NCBI GenBank assembly: GCA_030043835.1
Contig: JASHWY010000201.1
Span: forward strand, 1-6,934
Source of the DNA: Thermoplasmata archaeon
Lineage (GTDB): Archaea > Thermoplasmatota > Thermoplasmata > Lutacidiplasmatales > UBA184
Direction: 5' to 3'
DNA: 6,934 nt
A model generated the notes under the pieces. It saw only the letters and a program-made list of their open reading frames with translations, was not told the origin of the DNA and did no database searches. The translations under genes were made by a program, and so were the position numbers. Below are positions 1-5,094 of this stretch, one piece after another (the stretch's first letter is position 1; the number at the start of each line of letters is the position of its first letter).

Positions 1-428
1 TCTTTGCGCTCGTCGGCTTCGGGACCGACTTTAGGGGCCTCACGGGCTCGGTGATCTCGATCCTCGCGTTCGTGGGGATCGTGCTCTACGCGATCTTCGC
101 CAAAGTGTTCGTGGGAGCCGGGATCTCGAGGAGCCTCGGCTGGTCGGGCTCCGAATCGATGGGCGCGGGGTTCCTCCTTTCGAGCCGCGGCGCCGTCGAG
201 CTCGCGATGGCGGTCATCCTCCTGAGCCTCGGGGTGTTCACCGTCACGATCTATACGGTCGTCGCGGGGGTCGGGCTCGTGACGACGATCGTCTCTCCCA
301 TCGGGGCGCGACCGTTCATTCGGAGCGTCTCCCAGGAGCGTCGGGCGACCGAAGCAGCGGCCCGCCGAGAGAGCCTCGAGTTCTCGATCCCACCCTCCGA
401 GCTTGACGCGGCCCGTCCGCCGGGCTAG
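1..428 (+). CDS. Cation/proton antiporter, CPA2-like, C-terminal part (5' truncated)
   Basis: The reading frame is open from base 3 to the TAG at 426-428, with no start inside the window, so this is the C-terminal end of a longer membrane protein (about 141 residues visible). It begins in a segment resembling the conserved 'FxxVGxxTDF' stretch of CPA2 and Kef-type Na+ or K+/H+ exchangers. Three hydrophobic segments follow. The second contains SSRGAVELAMA, which matches the family's 'SRGxVxL' membrane motif. After the last segment comes a short charged cytosolic tail rich in Arg, Glu and Ala, with no RCK/TrkA nucleotide-binding domain. Its role would be exchange of a monovalent cation for protons across the cell membrane; the cation cannot be told from this fragment. 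A GTG at 51 is an internal codon, not the start. The family call is fairly secure, the substrate is not. Confidence 0.8.
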   Translation, partial: FALVGFGTDFRGLTGSVISILAFVGIVLYAIFAKVFVGAGISRSLGWSGSESMGAGFLLSSRGAVELAMAVILLSLGVFTVTIYTVVAGVGLVTTIVSPIGARPFIRSVSQERRATEAAARRESLEFSIPPSELDAARPPG

Positions 429-456
429 GATTCCGCGGGCCCTCCCGGCAGCACGG

Positions 457-464
457 TTATCTCC
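457..464 (+). promoter_or_regulatory. TATA-like box for the small membrane protein gene
   Basis: TTATCTCC starts 29 bases upstream of the ATG at 486, in an otherwise very GC-rich 57-base gap. It resembles the boxes before the genes at 1437, 2113 and 2891. At this distance transcription would begin at or next to the ATG, giving a leaderless mRNA. The match is weak on its own; the shared spacing supports it. Confidence 0.45.
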
Positions 465-485
465 CCGGCCGTTCGTGGTCTTGGG

Positions 486-716
486 ATGTCATTGGAGGGA
501 ACCGTTGCGACCGCGAACGGAGCCCGACGCCCCCGGTTCTCGAAGGCGACGAAGGTCCTCCTAGGGCTCCTCCTCACGCTGGTCGGTCTCTTCCTCCTCT
601 CGGTCCTCATCCCCACGGCCCCTGGGCGTCTTTTAACGGCCCTGCCCGTCGCCGCCGCCGGGATCGCCGCGGTCTGGATCGGTGGCATCCTGATGGGCAT
701 CGGCAGCCGATCGTAG
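486..716 (+). CDS. Small two-helix membrane protein, unknown function
   Basis: This is a 76-residue protein that I do not recognise. It has a basic N-terminal segment (residues 14-23, RRPRFSKATK), a first hydrophobic helix at about 23-42, a short loop with Pro, Gly and Arg, and a second Gly/Ala-rich helix at about 49-72. The positive-inside rule suggests that the N-terminus, and so also the C-terminus, faces the cytoplasm. The ATG at 486 is chosen because it lies 29 bases after a TATA-like element. Its TAG stop is 9 bases before the HAD phosphatase GTG, so the two genes are probably co-transcribed. High GC at third codon positions supports real coding. No catalytic motif is visible, and a helper role for the adjacent phosphatase or the upstream antiporter would be speculation. 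Confidence 0.65.
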   Translation: MSLEGTVATANGARRPRFSKATKVLLGLLLTLVGLFLLSVLIPTAPGRLLTALPVAAAGIAAVWIGGILMGIGSRS

Positions 717-721
717 GGAGG
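717..721 (+). promoter_or_regulatory. Shine-Dalgarno site of the HAD phosphatase gene
   Basis: GGAGG lies 4 bases before the GTG at 726 and just after the upstream stop codon. It decides in favour of the GTG start and shows that this internal operon gene uses SD-led initiation, unlike the leaderless-looking genes around it. Confidence 0.65.
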
Positions 722-725
722 GACG

Positions 726-1376
726 GTGCCGTCAAGCCCGTGGCGTCTCGTCACGATCGACATCGACGGAACCCTCACCCTCGTCCACGGCTGGCGGAGG
801 ATCGCCGAGGCGTTCGGCCGCGTCTCGCTCTTTGAGGCGACGAGGCGGCGATTCCTCGCCCACGAAATCGGTGAGGACGAGCACCTGGCCGACCTCCTCG
901 ACCTTGCGAACGGGCACACGATAGTCGAGGTCGAGGCCGTCCTCGCCGCGACGCCGCGACTGAGCGGAGTCTCCGAGGGGGTCCGCGCTCTCCAAGACCT
1001 GGGCGCGCGGGTCGCGCTCTTAACGCACAACCCGCCCTACGTCTGCGCCTGGTACCAAAAGACGTTCGGGTTCGACGACTTCGAGGGAACCTTGGGTTCG
1101 GTCGAGAAGAACGGTCTTTTGACCCGACCCGGCCCGGTGCGGGCGGACAAGCTGGGAGGGCTCTTACGGCTCTCGGAACGAGCCCAGGTTCCCCCGCGGG
1201 AAACGGTCCACGTCGGAGACGGCCGGTCGGACGCCGAGGTGTTCCGACGGGTGGGCGGCGGCGTTGCCGTGAACGCCCCGCTCCCGGAGGTGCAGCGCGA
1301 GGCCGACGTGAGCATTACCACGACGCGGTTCGGCGACGTCGTCGCCGCGATCCGAAGCCTTTCGCCTCGGGCGTGA
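726..1376 (+). CDS. HAD-superfamily phosphatase, phosphoserine phosphatase-like
   Basis: This 216-residue protein carries all four HAD motifs in order. Motif I is DIDGT with nucleophile Asp12 and general acid Asp14. Motif II is Thr100 in LLTHN. Motif III is probably Lys142. Motif IV is GDGRSD with Asp165 and Asp169. A helical insert between motif I and motif II (about residues 19-85) fits a type C1 cap, as in phosphoserine phosphatase and related small-molecule phosphatases. It should therefore be a soluble Mg2+-dependent phosphohydrolase acting through an aspartyl-phosphate intermediate. Cap residues decide specificity and I cannot read a substrate from them: phosphoserine, a sugar phosphate or a nucleotide are all open. 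The GTG start is supported by an SD site and the 9-base gap from the membrane-protein gene, which suggests one operon. No motif is missing, so it is likely active. Confidence 0.85.
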   Translation: MPSSPWRLVTIDIDGTLTLVHGWRRIAEAFGRVSLFEATRRRFLAHEIGEDEHLADLLDLANGHTIVEVEAVLAATPRLSGVSEGVRALQDLGARVALLTHNPPYVCAWYQKTFGFDDFEGTLGSVEKNGLLTRPGPVRADKLGGLLRLSERAQVPPRETVHVGDGRSDAEVFRRVGGGVAVNAPLPEVQREADVSITTTRFGDVVAAIRSLSPRA

Positions 1377-1404
1377 ACGGTGCCGACCGATTTTCCTAGG
1401 ATTC

Positions 1405-1412
1405 TTATAGCC
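1405..1412 (+). promoter_or_regulatory. TATA box for the gene at 1437
   Basis: TTATAGCC starts 32 bases before the ATG at 1437, in the 60-base gap after the HAD phosphatase. It predicts a transcription start within a few bases of the ATG, so this gene should have its own promoter and a leaderless or nearly leaderless mRNA. Confidence 0.6.
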
Positions 1413-1436
1413 CGGGCACCGTCGAACTAGCGCAGT

Positions 1437-2018
1437 ATGGAGTACGTCGTCCTGCGCGCCGGACACCCGACCTGGCTCACGATGCAGCTCCCGAGCGAGG
1501 TCGTCGACCTCATCCAGTTCCGGCCGGAGCAGGGGGCGGCCCGGGAGGCGAGCCGCTCGATCTCCTTCCTCGCCCGCGGACCGGGCGTGGTGCGGGTCCT
1601 CGCCTCCCGCCCGGCCCGGGAGGCTCTTGCCGTGGAGACGGTCCGGGGCCGCCTCATCGCGTCGGCCCGACCGGGGGACCGCCACCTCTTCAGCCTCCCG
1701 ACCGGTGTTATCCGCCACCTCGGCCTCCACGTCTCCTCCCGGGGGCCCCGGGCCGGCCGGGGGACTGACGACAGCGTCCTCTGGTTCGTTCCGGCACCAG
1801 AGTACTATGAGTACCGTTCCGTGGTCGACGCCGGGAAGCCGTGGACGGCGCCGTCGAGCGGCCCGTTCGCGCACGTCTACCTCGCGCGGTCGCTCTTCCC
1901 CTTCCCCAAGGAGTTCGCCCAGCTGGCGGAGCTCGAGTTCCGCATCGAGGAAGACGAGTGGAGGCCGGGGATCGAAGGGCTCCAGAGGGTCGGTCGGGGT
2001 CGCCGCGTGGTCCTCTGA
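1437..2018 (+). CDS. Unrecognised 193-residue protein with possible AbrB-like segments
   Basis: I do not recognise this family. The reading frame is well supported: its third codon positions are almost all G or C, it has a TATA box upstream, and it ends with TGA at 2016-2018. Residues 83-100 (HLFSLPTGVIRHLGLHVS) resemble the 'xIPxxVRxxLGL' core of AbrB/SpoVT-type swapped-hairpin domains, followed by beta-like residues 112-118. Residues 14-29 (LTMQLPSEVVDLIQFR) and 153-168 (LFPFPKEFAQLAELEF) follow a similar hydrophobic-Pro-helix pattern, so the protein may contain two or three diverged copies. A DNA-binding or scaffold role would follow from that, but it is inference. There is no signal peptide or membrane helix, so it should be cytoplasmic. 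The C-terminus is basic (RVGRGRRVVL). Confidence 0.75.
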   Translation: MEYVVLRAGHPTWLTMQLPSEVVDLIQFRPEQGAAREASRSISFLARGPGVVRVLASRPAREALAVETVRGRLIASARPGDRHLFSLPTGVIRHLGLHVSSRGPRAGRGTDDSVLWFVPAPEYYEYRSVVDAGKPWTAPSSGPFAHVYLARSLFPFPKEFAQLAELEFRIEEDEWRPGIEGLQRVGRGRRVVL

Positions 2019-2044
2019 CCCCCTATTACTAGGCTTGGGCACGT

Positions 2045-2068
2045 CGTTGGGAAGCGTCGAGCCCAACG
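2045..2068. repeat. Inverted repeat upstream of the DUF6015-like gene
   Basis: CGTTGGG (2045-2051) and CCCAACG (2062-2068) are perfect complements around a 10-base spacer. A competing pairing, TTGGGC (2035-2040) with GCCCAA (2061-2066), shares the right arm. The repeat ends 15 bases before the TATA box at 2083, so it could be an operator. It could equally be a 3' hairpin of the preceding gene. Seven-base arms in GC-rich DNA can arise by chance. Confidence 0.35.
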
Positions 2069-2082
2069 GATTTCCGAAGGTA

Positions 2083-2090
2083 TTTATACC
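2083..2090 (+). promoter_or_regulatory. TATA box for the DUF6015-like gene
   Basis: TTTATACC is the clearest TATA box on this strand. Its centre lies about 27 bases before the ATG at 2113, predicting a leaderless mRNA. It sits in a symmetric 12-base sequence, GGTAT-TT-ATACC (2079-2090). Confidence 0.75.
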
Positions 2091-2112
2091 GACCCAAGGG
2101 ATAAGTTGCGAT

Positions 2113-2781
2113 ATGCGGACTCGCGGGCGCGAGGCCTTGAAGTCAGGGGCCCCGTTGAAGCCGTACGTGCTGAGGAACCCGGTTCCCCTCCGGACCCAGG
2201 CCGACATCACCACGACCCGTGCGGGGATCCCGACGGACTCGGCCCTCGCTGAGGTCGCCGGCCCCGTCGACTTCGACTCGCTCGCGAAGGCGATCCGTCG
2301 GTCGGTCGGCCACGAAGGGATGCGCCCTGAGGACGCCCGGTCGATCGCCGCCCACGTGCTCAACTTCTTCGGGTTCAACGAGCGGATCATCGACAACGTC
2401 CTCGAACCCGACGACCGGGACACGTTCTACATGCTCGAGGACACCGGTATTCTCGAGACCGAGCGGGACGAGACGACCCTCTACGACGGTCGGGAGTGGC
2501 GGATCCACTACTGGATGTTCCGAAAGGACCGGATCTTCGACCTGGCCCGCGAGGAAAGCGCCGCGATGGCGGCCGCGGGGGAGAAGGAGGTCATCTACTC
2601 TTCGAACGCCCATCGTTCGGGCGCGTTCCGACTCCCCCACGGGGAGCACGGAACGGGCCTCCCGGCGCACGCCGTCTACCACGAGCTCGGGGACGAGGTC
2701 TGGCTCGAGCGCCGCCAGAACCCTCTCCCGTCTCCCCCCGTCTCCGGGGGTAGGACCCGTCGCCGGATCGACGACACCTAG
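2113..2781 (+). CDS. DUF6015-like archaeal protein, unknown function
   Basis: This is a 222-residue protein. Its core, about residues 53-140, reads as helices followed by a short strand region: HVLNFFGFNERIIDNVL (81-97), DRDTFYMLEDTGILETE (101-117), then REWRIHYW (127-134). The pattern resembles a winged-helix-like unit and, from memory, matches the archaeal DUF6015 family found in Thermoplasmata; I could not check this by search. The N-terminal 50 residues are basic then polar and probably flexible. The C-terminal 80 residues are less conserved-looking, with VYHELGDEVWLERR at 188-201 and a basic tail. The frame extends far upstream of 2113, but the TATA box 27 bases away fixes this ATG as the likely start. 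It appears to be monocistronic. A regulatory or nucleic-acid-binding role is a guess from the fold-like pattern only. Confidence 0.75.
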   Translation: MRTRGREALKSGAPLKPYVLRNPVPLRTQADITTTRAGIPTDSALAEVAGPVDFDSLAKAIRRSVGHEGMRPEDARSIAAHVLNFFGFNERIIDNVLEPDDRDTFYMLEDTGILETERDETTLYDGREWRIHYWMFRKDRIFDLAREESAAMAAAGEKEVIYSSNAHRSGAFRLPHGEHGTGLPAHAVYHELGDEVWLERRQNPLPSPPVSGGRTRRRIDDT

Positions 2782-2862
2782 GGCCCATATTCCCCGGCCT
2801 CCCGAGCCCGCCCTCGGGTGCCGATCGCCCGGCGACCGGAGATCGAGGCCCGCGACGAACCC

Positions 2863-2868
2863 TTAACC
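2863..2868 (+). promoter_or_regulatory. TATA-like box for trmY
   Basis: TTAACC starts 28 bases before the GTG at 2891. The same hexamer occurs 28 bases before the minus-strand gene at 6037. It predicts a leaderless trmY mRNA. The rest of the 109-base gap from 2782 shows no other feature I can support. Confidence 0.5.
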
Positions 2869-2890
2869 GCCCCGACGGGTCGTCCGGGAC

Positions 2891-3511
2891 GTGCGCCGGT
2901 TCCTGCTCCTCGCCCACCGAGTCCCCGTCACCGGCGACTTCACCCTCAACGACCTCGCCGGGGGCGCGGGCCGGATGGACGAGATCGCCCGGGCCGTCTC
3001 GACCGCCTTTACGCTCTCGAACGACCTCCGACGGGATACCGAGGTCACGGTGCTCTTTCTCTCCGAACCGCCGCCCCACGCCCGGCGGATCACGCTCCGA
3101 GGGGCCCGGCTCCGCTACCTCAACCCGGACGAGCGGTCGACCGCGGCCCTCCTCAAAAACGCCCTGGTCCGGTCGCGGACGGTCGACCGGGACGTTGAGG
3201 CGTCCCCCGGGCTTACGGTCGGTCCCGCGGACCCGAGAGCCGAGATCGCCTCCTTCCTCTCTCAGCCCGGCTCGGTGTGGCTCGCGGAGACCGGGACGCC
3301 CTTCGAAGAATGGGTCGCTCCGTCGGGGGAGCTTGCCGCCGTCGTCTCGGACCCGTACGACCCGTCCGACGCGGAACGGGCCATCGGGGTCGAACGGGGC
3401 GTCCCGATGCTCTCCGTCGGGCCCCGGTCGCTTCGCACCAGCCAGGTGATCGACCTCGTCCACCATGCGCTCGACGTACGGGAAGCGAGCTCGAACGCGC
3501 GCGCCCGCTAG
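2891..3511 (+). CDS. trmY: tRNA (pseudouridine(54)-N(1))-methyltransferase TrmY
   Basis: TrmY uses S-adenosylmethionine to methylate N1 of pseudouridine 54 in the T-loop of archaeal tRNA, giving the archaeal counterpart of the m5U54 found elsewhere. This 206-residue protein shows the family's landmarks. The N-terminus MRRFLLLAHR is followed by DFTLNDL and GRMDEIARAV (16-36), LRRDTEVTVLFL (47-58), and the nearly diagnostic YLNPDERSTAALLKNAL (76-92). The C-terminal SPOUT knot region is recognisable at SVGPRSL (175-181) and IDLVHHALD (187-195). It is diverged there: the usual 'LGDHxGF' loop reads VSDPYDPSD, and the usual Cys after SLxxSH is absent (TSQV). The GTG start gives the standard N-terminus and lies 28 bases after a TATA-like box. 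Its TAG overlaps the stop of the convergent ftsZ. It is a soluble enzyme, likely a homodimer as in the SPOUT class. Confidence 0.9.
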   Translation: MRRFLLLAHRVPVTGDFTLNDLAGGAGRMDEIARAVSTAFTLSNDLRRDTEVTVLFLSEPPPHARRITLRGARLRYLNPDERSTAALLKNALVRSRTVDRDVEASPGLTVGPADPRAEIASFLSQPGSVWLAETGTPFEEWVAPSGELAAVVSDPYDPSDAERAIGVERGVPMLSVGPRSLRTSQVIDLVHHALDVREASSNARAR

Positions 3512-4536
3512 TGGGCCATCAACGGTCCGTGGGGCGAGGGCGTGCGGAGCGCGTCCCGGACCGTCCGCGGCTTGAGGCCGCCGACCACCGCCGTCAGGCG
3601 GACCACGTCGCGGGCCTCGGGACGTACCCGGGTGCCGAAGACGAGCCGTTCGGGCTCGCCGAGACGCTGGCGCATGGTGTGAAGCACCCGGTCGAGGGTA
3701 CGGAGCGTCAGGTTGGCGCCTCCGTCCAGATGGACGAGCGCCGACGGGTGCTCCGAGAGGTGGAAGTCGAGGAGAGTGTCGCTCAGCGCCTGGTGCACGA
3801 GCCGTTCGGGCTCGGAGATGTGATGCTCTCCGCTTAGGAGGGTCGAGAGCCCGGCCTCCCGAAGGTGGTTCTTCAAGCTCGCGAGGTCGACGTTCAGCTG
3901 CGACGGGTTCTCGATCATGTCGACGAGGCTCGCGACGAGCGAGTGAAGGTAGGCGTTGCGGACCTGGAAGACCCGGTGGATCGGGAGCGACTCAAAGCGG
4001 CGGAGCTTCTCGTTCGCAAGGACGAGGAGGAGACCGCCCATCTCCTCAAGGTCGGCGACGGTCGCCTCAACGTTCTCGCGCCGAAGCGAGTTCGCCTCGA
4101 GCTCGACCTTGAACGGGAGGAAGACCACGGGGACCGCGAGCGCCTCGGTCTCCCGTAACGCCCGCGCGAAGAACGGAAGGAGCGCGCTCCCCGTGCCGCC
4201 CCCGAGACCGGCGAGGAGAAACACGAGCTCAAAGCGTCCCAAGCGTCGGAGGATCTCCTCCTTGCCCTCCTCGGCGGCCCGCAGGACCACGCTTCGGTCG
4301 CCGCCGCTCCCCCGGCCCCTCAACTCCCGCTGGCCGAGGAGGATCCGCTCCTCGACGCCCATCCGAAGGAGGTGCTTTACGTCGGTGTTGATCGCGACCG
4401 CGCGCACCCCGGGGATCCCGAGACCGACCAGGTCCTGGACCGCCTCGCTGCCGGCGCCCCCGAGCCCCACGACGGCGACCGAAGGGTCCGCGGCCATCGC
4501 GGCCCACGCTTCGGGGGGAGGCGCCTCGCCCGTCAT
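3508..4536 (-). CDS. ftsZ: FtsZ-family cell division GTPase, divergent (FtsZ2-like)
   Basis: FtsZ is a tubulin homologue that polymerises with GTP into the division ring. This 342-residue protein has both FtsZ domains. The GTPase domain shows VVGLGGAG (22-29), AINTD (48-52), the glycine loop GLGGGTGS (110-117), and a conserved Asn at 194 in the helix that contacts guanine. The T7 synergy loop is NVDLAS (215-220). The C-terminal domain is complete, with LVHLDGGANLTL (267-278) and VFGTRVRPEARDVVRLTAVVGG (299-320). Three points are odd. The second T7 acid, equivalent to E. coli Asp212, is Ser220. The usual 'GTGTGAAP' is GTGSALLP. Only about 20 residues follow the globular domain. The ATG has an SD site (GGGAG, 5-base spacer). 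It lies 16 bases after the RHH gene, so they form one operon. FtsZ2 versus a third paralogue needs a phylogeny; CetZ looks less likely from the T7 and T4 loops. Confidence 0.88.
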   Translation of the reverse strand: MTGEAPPPEAWAAMAADPSVAVVGLGGAGSEAVQDLVGLGIPGVRAVAINTDVKHLLRMGVEERILLGQRELRGRGSGGDRSVVLRAAEEGKEEILRRLGRFELVFLLAGLGGGTGSALLPFFARALRETEALAVPVVFLPFKVELEANSLRRENVEATVADLEEMGGLLLVLANEKLRRFESLPIHRVFQVRNAYLHSLVASLVDMIENPSQLNVDLASLKNHLREAGLSTLLSGEHHISEPERLVHQALSDTLLDFHLSEHPSALVHLDGGANLTLRTLDRVLHTMRQRLGEPERLVFGTRVRPEARDVVRLTAVVGGLKPRTVRDALRTPSPHGPLMAH

Positions 4537-4541
4537 CGTCG

Positions 4542-4546
4542 CTCCC
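4542..4546 (-). promoter_or_regulatory. Shine-Dalgarno site of ftsZ
   Basis: On the minus strand GGGAG lies 5 bases before the ftsZ ATG, inside the 16-base gap after the RHH stop codon. It supports this ATG and SD-led translation of the second gene in the operon. Confidence 0.65.
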
Positions 4547-4552
4547 GACCGC

Positions 4553-4918
4553 CTAGGGCGGAGGGGAGCCTTCGGCCGCCACCGGTTCCCCTTCTCGGCG
4601 GTGAGATCGGGTCGATGGGCCGAGCTGCTCTAAGCGGGTGCGGATGTACTCGCGTACCGCCGAGCGGACCGCGTCGTCGACGCTGACCGAGTTCCCTTCG
4701 CGGACGAACTCCTCGAGACGGCTATTGTCCTGACGCGAGAGCTCGACCACCACCTTGCGGATGTTCTGAGGAGGAAGGTTGAGCTCGATGTACTGCTCGA
4801 GCCCTTCCCGGATCGCGTCGGAGACGGTCGGTGTCCCCTTGAGCGCCTGGATCTGCTTCAACTTCTCGAGGAGATCCTGCGGGATTCGTACCGTGACCCG
4901 CTCCGACGTCTCGACCAT
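4553..4918 (-). CDS. Tandem ribbon-helix-helix regulator upstream of ftsZ (CdrS-like)
   Basis: From the ATG at 4918 this is a 121-residue protein with two RHH (MetJ/Arc/CopG-type) units in one chain. Unit 1, about residues 7-45, has the strand RVTVRIP, then helices LLEKLKQIQAL and VSDAIREGLEQYIE. Unit 2, about 54-96, has the strand RKVVVELS, then helices and VDDAVRSAVREYIRTRL. The tail is polar and proline-rich. RHH proteins normally dimerise so that two strands pair in the DNA major groove; here one chain could form that pair by itself. In haloarchaea the RHH protein CdrS is encoded next to ftsZ2 and regulates division genes, so a similar role is likely here. The alternative TTG start at 4930 adds four residues (MSDD) but lies in a palindrome arm, so ATG is preferred. 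The stop is 16 bases before ftsZ. Confidence 0.85.
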   Translation of the reverse strand: MVETSERVTVRIPQDLLEKLKQIQALKGTPTVSDAIREGLEQYIELNLPPQNIRKVVVELSRQDNSRLEEFVREGNSVSVDDAVRSAVREYIRTRLEQLGPSTRSHRREGEPVAAEGSPPP

Positions 4919-4919
4919 G

Positions 4920-4952
4920 TCGTCAGACAACGCCCCTTTCTTTGTCTGACGA
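4920..4952. repeat. Perfect inverted repeat over the 5' end of the RHH-ftsZ operon
   Basis: TCGTCAGACAA (4920-4930) and TTGTCTGACGA (4942-4952) are exact reverse complements, 11 bases each, around an 11-base spacer. Each arm also contains its own small symmetric site, GTC-A-GAC and GTC-T-GAC, with centres at 4925 and 4947. These are 22 bases apart, about two helical turns, and so on the same face of the DNA. The left end is one base from the ATG. The right end coincides with the transcription start predicted from the TATA box at 4971-4978. This is a candidate operator for the RHH protein. In RNA it would form an 11-base-pair hairpin filling the leader, with AAAGGGG in the loop. Confidence 0.85.
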
Positions 4953-4970
4953 TTGACATATCCGCTTGCT

Positions 4971-4978
4971 GGTATATA
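4971..4978 (-). promoter_or_regulatory. TATA box for the RHH-ftsZ operon
   Basis: On the minus strand TATATACC lies 53 or more bases before the ATG at 4918. An archaeal start about 24-26 bases downstream would fall near 4949-4953, at the outer edge of the inverted repeat, leaving a leader of about 30 bases. This is longer than for the other genes here. The box is nearly symmetric, but on the plus strand it is about 120 bases from the GTG at 5095 and is less convincing for that gene. Confidence 0.65.
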
Positions 4979-5072
4979 GATTCCACCGCGGCTCGGTACC
5001 TCGCCGCGTTTCGGCCCACCCGGGCCCGCCGCTCTTTCCTCCGAGGGCGGTGGGTCTAAGAAGGGGGCCTCG

Positions 5073-5088
5073 CTCCCGATTTCGGGGG
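5073..5088 (+). promoter_or_regulatory. Possible small hairpin and SD-like site before the gene at 5095
   Basis: CTCCCG (5073-5078) can pair with CGGGGG (5083-5088) around an ATTT loop, including one T-G pair. The right arm overlaps GGGGGA (5084-5089), a purine run 5 bases before the GTG at 5095 that could serve as its SD site. Pairing could limit ribosome access. Such short stems are common in GC-rich DNA, so this is weak. Confidence 0.3.
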
Positions 5089-5094
5089 AACGGC

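Noticed and set aside
1391..1394. Short T run after the HAD gene as a terminator.
   Set aside because: Four T bases alone are too short to call an archaeal terminator, and no longer T run is present.
1164..2423. Long open frame on the minus strand (about 419 codons).
   Set aside because: It lies antisense to three well-supported plus-strand genes. Long antisense frames are expected at this GC content. Its translation is low-complexity, rich in Arg, Gly, Pro and Glu, with no recognisable domain.
2591..3466. Long open frame on the minus strand across trmY (about 291 codons).
   Set aside because: It is antisense to the clear TrmY coding frame. The translation is Arg/Gly/Pro-rich and repetitive, typical of GC-driven shadow frames.
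3508..4536. CetZ or tubulin-like identity for the FtsZ-family protein.
   Set aside because: The GGGTG loop, AINTD strand and NxDxA T7 loop, together with the C-terminal domain containing GGANLTL, fit FtsZ better. CetZ differs in these loops.
4919..4930. TTG at 4930 as the start of the RHH protein, adding MSDD.
   Set aside because: It is possible but less likely. The TTG lies in a palindrome arm, and ATG 4918 sits directly before the first RHH strand. The purine run AAAGGGG is too close to TTG for normal SD spacing.
4966..5094. N-terminal extension of the membrane zinc-ribbon protein back to a TTG at 4966.
   Set aside because: The added residues are Arg/Pro-rich and non-membrane, and they would start inside the TATA region of the divergent RHH promoter. 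GTG 5095 gives a natural N-terminus.
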